In this document: one piece after another, positions 19,742-28,535 of the stretch
Numbering within the stretch: the stretch's first letter is position 1
Layout: every line of letters begins with the position of its first letter
NCBI GenBank assembly: GCA_010094045.1
Contig: ML986611.1
Location: forward strand, 363,441-400,342
Length of the DNA stretch: 36,902 nt
DNA from: Lojkania enalia
Taxonomy: Eukaryota; Ascomycota; Dothideomycetes; Pleosporales
Direction of reading: 5' to 3'
Notes under the pieces: model-generated
What the model was told of the DNA's origin: nothing
The model's database searches: none
What the model saw: the letters and a program-made list of their open reading frames with translations, nothing else
Translations under genes and position numbers: made by a program

Positions 19742-21508
19742 TCACCCGGTTCCTGCATTTGTGGGGGATTTATATCTCCTGGTGTGAGGGTTTCTAGTTT
19801 GAGCGCTCGTTTCAATGTGCTCATCCCTTCGACTAGATTGCTGCCAATTCAGACCTGGCGGATAATTTGAAAGATCAGGGACGAAAGAGAATTGACCGAT
19901 ATCTGCACCTCCCCATCCTTGGAATATTTCATCAATCTCTGCGTTGATATCTTGGGTCTGGTTTTGAGAAGATCGGAGCTCTGGTTCAGTATATAAGTAT
20001 TTCCTCGTGTTTCTCGGAGACGCCCACTCCCGGCCATTGAAATTCTGATCAGGACCATTGAACTCCCCCGGAAATGGTTCAAAGTCTTGCCTGGTATAAT
20101 ATTTTGAACGTCCTGCGAAGCGCTGATCGAGATTGTAAGTGTTGTAAGGAGTGTGCATAGCATCCCAATGCATGTGTCCTAGGATCCCGTCCCGTAGTAA
20201 ATTTTCTAGGTCTAATGCAGAGTTTCGCGCTCTCCTTGATCCCATGTTCCAACTTGAAAGCGATCCACCACTCGGGAAACAGACTCCTCCCCCCAGTCCC
20301 AGACTCAGCATGTGCGGGCGTCCTCTCCCACGCCTAACACGATATCCATGTGGTGGTATTAAAGGCGGAGCATACCCATGTGGTACGCGAATGCTCGCAT
20401 TCCTGGAGGGATAAAACGGTTCTTCTTCGACTACCCATCCTGCGTGCTGTGGGGATCTCCTTAGTAACGGCGGTCTCGGAGGTGGAAAGCCAGGACGCCT
20501 GACAGGCCCAGCGGCAACAAAGCTTGGATCCAGATTGGCGTTGAGGTGATCTAGTCTAAGATATCTCCCACGAAAGGGCGGCCAGTTGACTTGGTTGGCT
20601 TGCATGTCTGGCACAGGTGCTAGATGCTCCCCGTCTCCAACAGGTATATCTGCCGTTCGTTTAGGGTTTGACCGCGTTGCGAACTCTGGCGAGTCTTGCT
20701 TTCTTTCGTCCAAAGGGTGGCAGGGCACTTCTTCATCTATGGAAATCGTACCCCTCTCAGTATCACGAGCGGCAAAAGTTCTACGAGATCCGTTTTCGAC
20801 TATCTCTACTCCTTCGCTCGGCTCCTCGGCCCTGGCTTTCCCTTTTCCCTTCCCTTTAAATTGCTCTTCAACTACCTCAGACTCTTCGTAAGTCGGTGGA
20901 GGAGGTTTACACTGTCTTTCATTCAACGAATATTTTCCATCTGAATCTTCGGCGGTGTGGATATCTCCATGTTCATCAATATGCGCCCAATCTTCCAACT
21001 CTTCTTCAATATGGGCATGCTCCTCATTATCTCTTCCGCCTAAATGACAACCTCGCGACCGGCGCGGACCGTAATACGGCCAGGCCTCGTGGCGCCTATG
21101 ATCCCTACTGTAATCATAATGATCATTGTAGTTATCGTAGTCATCATCGGCATCAACATAATCTTCTTCCTGGTCGCTTCTCCGCGACTCATCCGCGTGC
21201 CACCACCTATTGCCCGTATTCTTCGCATTCGTGGTATTGACGAACGTAGTCGTATACATAGGCTGAGGTAGAGCTGTGGCAGCCATTCTCATTGAATTTC
21301 GAGACCAAAAGGCCTGATCCTGTAAATGTTCCATAGAGTGAAGAAGATGTTTCAAATCTCGGCGTTGGCGCTCCATCTCAACATTTTGATCTTTAAGCGT
21401 AGCTATAAGCCTGGATCGTTCGAATAGGGCCCAGAGAAAGAGGGAGAAAGGTATAAATAGCGTGAGAGTGGACAGCTGAGTGGTTGTTAATTGATCCATT
21501 TCGGACAC
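19742..21508 (-). CDS. Single-pass membrane protein with coiled coil and PPxY motif, unknown family
   Basis: 588 codons, uninterrupted. Residues about 11-29 form one hydrophobic segment, followed by a charged, heptad-like stretch (about 33-62). Residues about 110-190 are very rich in Asp, Glu, Tyr and His. A proline run carries PPTY at 204-207, the PY motif bound by WW domains of NEDD4/Rsp5-type ubiquitin ligases. The rest is Arg/Pro/Gly-rich and probably disordered. With no signal peptide other than the transmembrane segment, a short N-terminal tail and a large cytosolic C-terminal domain are likely. I do not recognise the family; a membrane adaptor for ubiquitylation is an inference from TM plus PPxY only. 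The C terminus is uncertain: a second open frame (19447-19824) may be the real last exon (see findings). The start is the first Met of the frame. Confidence 0.7.
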   Translation of the reverse strand: MSEMDQLTTTQLSTLTLFIPFSLFLWALFERSRLIATLKDQNVEMERQRRDLKHLLHSMEHLQDQAFWSRNSMRMAATALPQPMYTTTFVNTTNAKNTGNRWWHADESRRSDQEEDYVDADDDYDNYNDHYDYSRDHRRHEAWPYYGPRRSRGCHLGGRDNEEHAHIEEELEDWAHIDEHGDIHTAEDSDGKYSLNERQCKPPPPTYEESEVVEEQFKGKGKGKARAEEPSEGVEIVENGSRRTFAARDTERGTISIDEEVPCHPLDERKQDSPEFATRSNPKRTADIPVGDGEHLAPVPDMQANQVNWPPFRGRYLRLDHLNANLDPSFVAAGPVRRPGFPPPRPPLLRRSPQHAGWVVEEEPFYPSRNASIRVPHGYAPPLIPPHGYRVRRGRGRPHMLSLGLGGGVCFPSGGSLSSWNMGSRRARNSALDLENLLRDGILGHMHWDAMHTPYNTYNLDQRFAGRSKYYTRQDFEPFPGEFNGPDQNFNGREWASPRNTRKYLYTEPELRSSQNQTQDINAEIDEIFQGWGGADIGQFSFVPDLSNYPPGLNWQQSSRRDEHIETSAQTRNPHTRRYKSPTNAGTG

Positions 21509-22263
21509 GATGACTTTTGAACAAGATAAGATTCGTTGAAGGAAATTATAAAATTAAGCGTCCTTCTAGGCGACGAAGAATCGAAACATTTTTAAATCTT
21601 CTACAGTGGCAAACATCGTGAACGGAATCGTTTGATGTTTGCTCGAGTGCAGGGTGAGTGATTCGAGTGATGTGTTCGACAGACAAAACAAGTCATGATA
21701 GCCAGCAATCTGGGCGGCCAAACGTCGGGTAGGAGATATTTTGGACCTCTAATATATGGAAGGGAACGATCACGATGAGGTCGTAGAAGAGTGAAGCAAA
21801 TTGTCGGCTCCACGGGTGGTTAGCCTTAGGAAGCGCATAGTTCCCTGCTGTACTAACCGGACATAAATAGACGAGATACAATCGAGGTACGGAGTTCTAC
21901 CAATTACAATTGTTTGCTAGAAGGTAGGCCACCGCACAAGTCTTGCTGTGTTGTGAGAAACTGGGATGGGGGCAAACCGCATTGGATTCAAGTCATGTGT
22001 GCCTCAAACGCAAAAAAAGAAAGTTTGAATGAGATTGACCAGAAATAACAATTGAGCAATTCAAGTCGAGAAGCGGAATAGATAATTACCTCTTATCAAA
22101 ATGAGATTCTCAAAAATCATATGCAATGACGCCTCCAATGATAACGCCTCGGAATGTAACAACTATGTGCGACTAAAATTTTCTTACATCAATGGTAAAT
22201 GCTCGCTATGTGACGCTTCGTGCTATGCATCGCGTGCTGAGTGGCTGAGAAGAGTACATCTCT
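21509..22263. other. Intergenic: upstream region of the PPxY gene and 3' flank of the GCS gene
   Basis: 755 bp between two minus-strand genes. Only short, composition-random open frames on both strands. No repeat, RNA or convincing regulatory motif was seen. Confidence 0.6.
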
Positions 22264-23984
22264 CTACTCTTTCTTCGTAATCTCATGGACCTTCATATCC
22301 AAGCCTACCCAAAACTTCTTGCCCCTCCATTCGACCGTTACTCCTCCCCAAAATGCCCAAAACCAGATTGGAAAGGCCGATATCTCCCGCCCTATCCAGG
22401 CGAACCAAAACTCACGGAACGTTCTTCTATACCCATCTAGCATACCTGGCTGTCTTTGCTCAGCTTTCAGGAGAGGCTCACGATCAGGCGGAAGCGAGAT
22501 CGCGAATATGGTACGTTGGGGCCGAATGAAGTCAGGAGTGTTGGAGTCTAGTTCGACGGTTTTCGCGGAATGGAGAAGGAGGTATTGAATCCAGTCAATT
22601 AAACACCATACCGCCATCCCAGATAGCCAGAAGAGGAAGAAAGAAGACCAAGTTGGGGAAATGCCAAGCCCCTGGAAGAATGGCAGAGTAGTTGCGGCAT
22701 ATGCACCGTACAGGTTGCAGAGAATGGATTCAGTACCAGGTTCGACGAACGTAGCCAATGTTACAGTAAACTTGCGTACACGCAGCCAACGGACACGCCG
22801 AGCTATGGTGGCAGCTACCGAGGTGTGCGAGATGGGTTGAAAACAGAAGTCACCGAAGAGGACTTGGTGTTTGCCGTATTTCTCAACCTTTTCGCCTGCA
22901 ACAGGCTGGTAACTTGATTTCTCAAAGGGCTGTGGCTTGTACCAAAGCGCATCTCCAATCAAATGATCCTCGCAGATATTATCTGAAAAGAAATCGATAC
23001 CTGGGTTCCTGGCCGGATTGGAACTGGTAATGTAGTTGAGATGCGAGCGACGGAACATAGTGCTCTTGCCAATGATACAAGGAGCAATCAACACGGTGTT
23101 GATAGCAATGTAGAACTTAGCATGCGAACTTGACATAAACGCTTCATCCAAGCGTCCACCACCGCGCTGCAAGAGCCTTTTGAAATTTCCACGCGAATGG
23201 TTGCGCGGATCCGAGCTTGTGCTTGCAGCAATATCCCCACTGAGTTCCAATTCTCCACCCAACAACTCCTTGCGTTCTTCTGGGGTCATATTCTGGCCAT
23301 CCAAGTCGATCGTAACCGGTGTCTGATGAACAAACTTGAACTTCTTCTTATCGCTATATCCGCACAACTGCTCAACCATTCGGCCTAGGACGCCCTTGCC
23401 AACCCATATATTGCAATCCAGAATCCAGACAATGTCGCCCTTCGCTTCTCTGTAGGCACGGCTCATGTTCCTGATCTTCGGATTCGGCCCCAAAGCATCT
23501 TTGTTCGCCTGGAGCATCGGGTCCTCATCTTCTACCAAAATCCTCACATCGTAGATCTGATATTCTCGAACCAGGCGCTCAAGGATCGGAAGGGATTTGT
23601 CCGTGCGTGACGATATACAGAAGCGTGTTGTAATCTTGCTTTTCGGATACGCCTGGAGGAGGGAGGAAGCGAGACATTCATAGAGTCGGGGTTCGAGACC
23701 CTTTACTGGTCGGATAATCGTAACATGAGGTATGCCATCTTCCTTAAAAGTTGAAAGAAATGATGCTGGGAGTGGTTTCCTCCAGAAGTGCCGAAAGCTA
23801 GCTCGCAGTAAGCAGCAGTCCTGCAGGAACTTATGGATAATAGCAAGGTGGCATACAGTTGCGTAAATCCCACCGCACTCACAAGCCACACTGCGATATA
23901 CCAGATCAGGCAGCTGGTCGCAATAATTGTGCGCAACATGGAGACATTGTCAGTCCCAGTCGTTTGGAGTGGTGCGCGACGCAT
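22264..23984 (-). CDS. Ceramide glucosyltransferase (glucosylceramide synthase, GT21)
   Basis: Transfers glucose from UDP-glucose to ceramide, making fungal glucosylceramide in Golgi/ER membranes. Two coding exons: 23984-23857 and 23797-22264, with a 59-bp intron (23798-23856, GTATGC...CTTAC...CTAG). Splicing joins VGFTQL to FRHFWRKP and gives 553 residues. An N-terminal membrane segment (about 18-40) precedes VTIIRPVKGLEP (68-79), the signature at the start of the glycosyltransferase domain. The expected D,D,D,(Q/R)xxRW pattern is visible: ILDCN (Asp about 170), NICEDHLIG (Asp about 320) and RRVRW (376-380). Several hydrophobic C-terminal segments follow. The region between the second and third Asp contains a hydrophilic insertion common to fungal enzymes. 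The internal Met at 23939 is an alternative start. The unspliced 541-codon frame starting at 23889 would lack the true N terminus. Confidence 0.93.
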
Positions 23985-24456
23985 GCGCGTTTGTGGCGGG
24001 GGCTATGAGGGGTAGGGGGATGGGTTCGGGCAGATTTGGAGTTTTGGCTTCGGGGGTTGCGGGCTCGGGGAGCTCTAATTGGGCGGTCGTCACGTGCGTA
24101 TCTTTACCACGGCAAGTCTCTTGAGCCCTAACGCAGGTCTTCGGAATATACGCAGAAAGCTTGATGGATTCGGAAGAAATTCAATGGGCTCCAAGAGCGT
24201 TTGAAGCGGCACCAGCTGGTTCCATCCGGAAATTTGTTTGTCTTAGTAATAATCAAGCTATAAGTTCCACAAAATAATAGTGATTCAAAGGCTCGAAGGA
24301 GCAAACAAGAGTACTCCGCCCAATGCAATCGATATCCTCCAGAAACTCCATCTAGATCATGCAGAATACCGTCGTGCTATTCAATAAATAGTTCTCAAGC
24401 CAAACACCCAAATACACTTCATAGATCATTTGTCATACCCAAATCAAGACCTGTTG
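23985..24456. other. Intergenic: GCS upstream region and RTT109 3' flank
   Basis: 472 bp. A G-rich stretch at 23995-24090 lies just upstream of the GCS start. Otherwise no feature was recognised. Confidence 0.55.
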
Positions 24457-26226
24457 CTACTGCTTCGGCTTCTTTCGTACTAGCCCTACTCCGAGCGTAT
24501 TCACTCCATTTGCAGCCCCGGCATCTAGGATGGGAACAGGTTCTCCCACCTTGGCTTTTTTGTGGACTAGTCTAGCACCTAGTGCTTGGACATCTTTATC
24601 AGCCTCCTCCTCAGTACTCTGAGGCGCTTCCTCGGTATCAGGCCTCCTCTTCTTTCTCACGCCCATAATTGTGACTGGAGATATACCATTCGTAGCAGTT
24701 TCGGCGGTTATGGTCGGCTCTTTCTTGCCCAGGATGGTCCATCCCCAGCTCTCAATACCCCCCAGAACAGCAACCTCCTCTTTGAATTTCTTAGTGCTTC
24801 TTGCTGTTGCAGTTTGTGTAGCAAAGTTATGTTGTAGAAGGATCTCATGCGCCCGGTTGTAGTTTTTGGCAGAGAAAACTATGCTGCCTCGGGAGGTTGA
24901 TGGCCAGATGAAGTAAGGTGTTGATTCAGGAGGGAGCTTTGATGAAGTGCTTGCAGAGGATGCAATCGAAGAACTCGAGAGGCTTGAAGAGGTGGTCTTA
25001 ATTCGGGGAAGACGGAATGGAATAGGACCAGAGGTCGTATTTACCCCCCCTCGTCGTGACTTCTTTGGCATGTTCTTCTTCTTGGGCGGCGACATGAAAG
25101 GAGCGGGGCTCTCCTGCGAATCTTTCTGCAACAAAGGTTGGGAATCTGGTCCTTCTCCATCTTCTTCCGGTATTGAAGGCTTCGAGGGTGTGATGACAAC
25201 CCATATGAACCCGACTATCCTTCCAGAAGAACATTCTTGCCTGAACGCCATCATCTCCCAGAACTGATCCAATGTCTTGATGCTTTTCCACTGCCCGTTG
25301 CTCCTGCTCGGTGTACCTCCCTGCCCAAGCATCTCATCACTGGCCCGATCGGGTAGCTCTTCATCAAGTTCGTCGAGAAACCTAGCTTTAGGATCGTCCG
25401 GAAAGTGTGGCACAAGGCATCGAGGAGGCGCCGCTGGATAAGGGGCGATCTGGAGCAGTGGATGCGAGGCAGTCCATCGGCGAGGTCCACTTGATGACTG
25501 AGGGGGTGGTAGATAGCGAAGAGTATCGTGGAGATCGAATCCAGGCACTACCAAGTAACCTTTCGCAGTGGTACTCGCGCTGTGTTGAGCACTCGCACGG
25601 TCTCCCGGATCTTCTTTGCTTTCCACCAGCTGTTGGGCAAGCGGCTTCCGGACCCCCTCTGCCGCATAGTCTCCTAAGATGGGGTCTAGAACCCGACACC
25701 ACCACTTAACCAGGCCTCTATCATCCAGCACATGCTTGTTCTTATTTTCGATGCTAGCAGGGAAGAGATATTGGTCCTGAGCCCTTGCAAACAGCGAGAC
25801 AATAAGCTTTGTGCCCTCTCGTTGTCTTTCCTGCACCAGCCAAGATATAAATATCCCGCAAATTGTCTTCAAAGGAGATCCACCTTGCGATCGGGGAAGG
25901 TTAAGAACAGACAAGAAGCCCGTCGAGTCAGCCTTGGAGACGAAGAGGGTCGTGAGGTTCTTTGTGGTGTATACTAGCACCTCAATGGCAAGGATGAGCA
26001 GCTCTTCCGAGGCTACATGGCTATTCGCACTCTTCTGTGTAATCGAAGCCGCCAGAAAGTGAGATTCACAATATGTTCGCTCGGGCTTGTGGTTCGGCGG
26101 CGCGGAGAACAAGGGCGGGGATTTCGAAGGCGGCGTCGAATAATGGTAGAAGGTGAAGGGCACGTCTTTCGGCAGTGCCTCTGCAAGTAGATCCTGTAGA
26201 GATTTCCGTGCATAGATATTAGCCAT
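24457..26226 (-). CDS. RTT109: Histone H3-K56 acetyltransferase Rtt109
   Basis: Fungal acetyltransferase that, with histone chaperones such as Asf1 and Vps75, acetylates newly made histone H3 on Lys56 (and N-terminal lysines) during replication and repair. 589 residues, single exon. Family landmarks: FISWLVQERQREGTKLIVSL (126-145); ARAQDQYLFPASIENKNKHVL (about 147-167), which contains the characteristic YLFP..S.EN..KHVL; and KWWCRVLDPIL (174-184). DDPKARFLDELDEE (277-290) corresponds to the region that in yeast holds the catalytic aspartates and the autoacetylated lysine. FWEMMAFRQECSSGRIVGFIW follows at 322-342. A Ser-rich linker and several basic patches (PPKKKNMPKKSRR; VRKKRRP; HKKAK; VRKKPK) follow and suit nuclear import. 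It is divergent from the mL57 gene, with 199 bp between start codons. Confidence 0.95.
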   Translation of the reverse strand: MANIYARKSLQDLLAEALPKDVPFTFYHYSTPPSKSPPLFSAPPNHKPERTYCESHFLAASITQKSANSHVASEELLILAIEVLVYTTKNLTTLFVSKADSTGFLSVLNLPRSQGGSPLKTICGIFISWLVQERQREGTKLIVSLFARAQDQYLFPASIENKNKHVLDDRGLVKWWCRVLDPILGDYAAEGVRKPLAQQLVESKEDPGDRASAQHSASTTAKGYLVVPGFDLHDTLRYLPPPQSSSGPRRWTASHPLLQIAPYPAAPPRCLVPHFPDDPKARFLDELDEELPDRASDEMLGQGGTPSRSNGQWKSIKTLDQFWEMMAFRQECSSGRIVGFIWVVITPSKPSIPEEDGEGPDSQPLLQKDSQESPAPFMSPPKKKNMPKKSRRGGVNTTSGPIPFRLPRIKTTSSSLSSSSIASSASTSSKLPPESTPYFIWPSTSRGSIVFSAKNYNRAHEILLQHNFATQTATARSTKKFKEEVAVLGGIESWGWTILGKKEPTITAETATNGISPVTIMGVRKKRRPDTEEAPQSTEEEADKDVQALGARLVHKKAKVGEPVPILDAGAANGVNTLGVGLVRKKPKQ

Positions 26227-26425
26227 GGCAGCTCAGGACGCCCTCAGTCAAGGGGAGAGGTCGAGCCTGTGAAGATGCCATGAGACGGTAGACGCGTTGG
26301 GGTGCTAGGCGAATTCGGGAATGGTCCGTTTCTGAACTATTTTCCATCCAGACTTTACCTCATCCTAGAGATGAATACGCTTACAACATTCCCCACCATC
26401 ACAACTACTAGAGTCAGCTACATCA
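26227..26425. promoter_or_regulatory. Shared divergent promoter region of RTT109 and the mL57 gene
   Basis: 199 bp between two divergently placed start codons. No canonical TATA box near either start. An ATG at 26371 opens a frame that overlaps the mL57 start out of frame, so it is either a uORF or lies upstream of the transcription start. Confidence 0.5.
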
Positions 26426-27326
26426 ATGGCGTTGAAAAGGCCGCTCCGGACACTATTCTCAGCCGCAAGCTCCCCCGTCCCCCCAGTGCAACCGCTCATC
26501 AGATCCTTCCCCGAGACCTCCGCATGCCCATTCTCCACCACCACCCGGTCCCCCGGCCCTGAATATGATGTAGACCCTGCCGACCGCCCGCGATGGCAGC
26601 AGACTCCTGCGCGCATGATAGCTCCTTTCAGAACGCGCCCATTGCCAAAAGGACCGCCGTTCAAAGTCAATGACGATCCCAGGAAGCTAGACGACGCCTA
26701 CGTCAGGATGTTAGGGCGTGGTGGGGATAAGTTGTTAAGTGAGGAGGTGAAATGGCTGGCGGTTACGCATAAGAGCTTTGATCACGGAAGGAGAGGGCAC
26801 AATGACCGATTGGCATTCTTGGGTACGTCCAAAGACTCGATTGATTGATGAGGAATGGCTTTACTAATGGCACACGCTCGACAGGACGGAGGATAGTATC
26901 ATTACAGACCTCGCTTGCTCTGATACATTCGCCACAGGCGCCGCAGACTTTGGAGGTGGATGTACACGGCCGGACACCGTACCAGCATGCCGCATTGAAC
27001 GGTCTGCAAGGACTTACCCCCGAAGCAAAAGATACAGTGCTCTCGAAGGACAGGCTGGCACCGATCGCAGAGCGGTATGGACTCGACAAGGTCACGCGGT
27101 GGAAACCAAAGAATGTACGCCGCTGCTGCTTGCATTGGCCAATTCCTCCGCTAACTTTTTTTTATAGGCCGCCAATCTCCATGGGTCAGGCCAGGACTCC
27201 GTCCTCTCTACATCACTTTACGCCGTTATCGGCGCTATAGCGCTGGAGAGAGGTGGGGAAATTGCCAATAAGATCGCCCAAGATAAGATTCTTTCACCTC
27301 TAGGCTTCTCTTTCACTTCATCATAG
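26426..27326 (+). CDS. MRPL15: Mitochondrial large-subunit ribosomal protein mL57 (MRPL15), RNase III-like fold
   Basis: Structural protein of the mitochondrial ribosome, derived from an RNase III domain. Three exons: 26426-26822, 26885-27114 and 27168-27326. Introns are 62 bp (GTACGT...CTAAT...ACAG) and 53 bp (GTACGC...CTAAC...ATAG). Splicing gives 261 residues and restores LAFLG-RRIVSLQTSLAL and KPKN-AANLHGSGQDSVLS across the joints. Residues 1-42 are rich in Arg, Ser and Ala without acidic residues until the first Glu at about 30, like a mitochondrial targeting peptide. WLAVTHKSFDHGRRGHNDRL matches the first RNase III-like helix, but the catalytic acidic signature of true RNase III (ERLEFLGD) is replaced by NDRLAFLGRR, so it should be non-catalytic, as known for mL57. 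It ends ILSPLGFSFTSS. Confidence 0.9.
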
Positions 27327-27622
27327 TACTTATGGCATATAGCAATATTATTCTTGTATCATAAGTAAATTAGGCAGCGAATCTGCCGATAAGATAGAGC
27401 TATGAAACAAACGCACTTCCCATCAAGGTGCTAATAGCCACTATATAAGAGTTCTCCAACTCCCTTTTCTTGACCTTTTTCTACTTCAGACAGTAACGAC
27501 GAGTCCTGCCAGCAGCTGCCCTTCCACCTTTCCAGCAGTTGCACTAACTCGAGTACAAGCATAAGCTCATGCATTAAAATCTCTCTTTTTTTTTAAAAAA
27601 AAAAAAAAAAATCCACTTCAAG
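27327..27622. other. Intergenic/5' UTR with T9-A17 homopolymer junction
   Basis: Pyrimidine-rich sequence leads to T9 (27586-27594) followed directly by A17 (27595-27611), 12 bp before an ATG at 27623. Homopolymers of this kind are common sites of sequencing error, and also nucleosome-depleting promoter tracts. Confidence 0.6.
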
Positions 27623-27679
27623 ATGTCTAACATCTACAGCATCACCAACTCTTGCGGCCTCGGACCTCGTCGACTATAG
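27623..27679 (+). other. Short upstream ORF (18 codons) before the poly-Ala protein
   Basis: ATG at 27623, starting MSNIYSITNS and ending TAG at 27677-27679, 46 bp upstream of the main ATG. Either a translational uORF or the true start of the gene separated from it by a 1-base frame error (see findings). Confidence 0.4.
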
Positions 27680-27725
27680 CGATGGGGAGATTGAAAAAAT
27701 CCCCGTAGCCTCCAACGCCACCACC

Positions 27726-28271
27726 ATGGCTGTCACGCCTCTTCCACCACCGACGCAGGCCGTAGTGCCAGATTCAGCAGCAGCAGCAGCAGCAGCAGCA
27801 GGACTTCTGCCGACCTCGGGCCAAAATCCACTACCATCACAAGCCACTGACCCCGCCCACGCCCACCTTCCACCTCCCGTCGCCGCTGCCCTCAACGCTC
27901 TGAAGGGCATGAGCGATCAGGATAGGAAGAAGGTGACGGTGACCTGGCCGCTCTCCAGGATCGAGGCGTTGCTCAAGCGGAGCGCCGGAAAGGTGACGGA
28001 GGCGGCAGAAGCGTGTAAGGCACAGGCCATTACCGAGAATGAGGCCGCCTGGGCCGCCTGGAAGGCCACAGAGCGCTTCCATGACGAAATAGGGGAGGAG
28101 AGGATAATGTGGCAGAATGAGAGGGAGGGGCCGGAGAGGTGGAAAGGAGCGTACGAATGGAGGGTGAGGGAGCTGGAGGAGGAGGTGAGGGAGTTGAAGG
28201 AGAAGTTGAGGGGGGGTGGGGCCCAGGGGCCGATGGGGAGGGAGAGGATGAGTTATGACGACGATGAGTAG
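27726..28271 (+). CDS. Small poly-alanine/coiled-coil protein, unknown family
   Basis: 181 codons. The start at 27726 lies in a strong Kozak context (CCACCATGG). Proline/alanine-rich N terminus with eight consecutive Ala encoded by a CAG/GCA microsatellite (27775-27801). Then a helical part, MSDQDRKKVTVTWPLSRIEALLKRS, rich in Lys, Ala and Glu, and a C-terminal heptad stretch (VRELEEEVRELKEKL), ending in a Gly-rich piece and DDDE. No signal peptide or membrane segment. The frame remains open upstream to 27597 with a protein-like sequence (DLVDYSDGEIEKIPVA), so the N terminus may be incomplete. I do not recognise the family. Probably soluble and self-associating through the coiled coil. Confidence 0.65.
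   Translation: MAVTPLPPPTQAVVPDSAAAAAAAAGLLPTSGQNPLPSQATDPAHAHLPPPVAAALNALKGMSDQDRKKVTVTWPLSRIEALLKRSAGKVTEAAEACKAQAITENEAAWAAWKATERFHDEIGEERIMWQNEREGPERWKGAYEWRVRELEEEVRELKEKLRGGGAQGPMGRERMSYDDDE
27775..27801 (+). repeat. (CAG)9 trinucleotide microsatellite coding for poly-Ala
   Basis: Nine perfect CAG units, read as GCA codons (eight Ala) in the 27726 gene. Likely length-polymorphic. Confidence 0.9.
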
Positions 28272-28535
28272 AGAGGCTGGAATTATGTGTAGTGGGCAGC
28301 TGTTTTCTTGCGGGGTATCATGTATCCTACTAACTCCAAGTGAGTATGAGTAGGTTAGTGGACTTCCCTAGGTACCGCAGTGTTTTCTGTTTTCAGAGAC
28401 TACAACTTGGTGGAAAAGTTTAGTGTTTTACTGCATGAATCAGAGATACCAGATTTCGTTCTTCTTGAATTATTGTCTTGACTGCTGTATGGAATAGGAA
28501 TATGTGATTACTACTTATAAGATTAAGGAAATGTA

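Noticed and set aside
20151..21271. Several plus-strand open frames opposite the PPxY gene
   Set aside because: Shadows of the long minus-strand frame; composition mirrors its codons.
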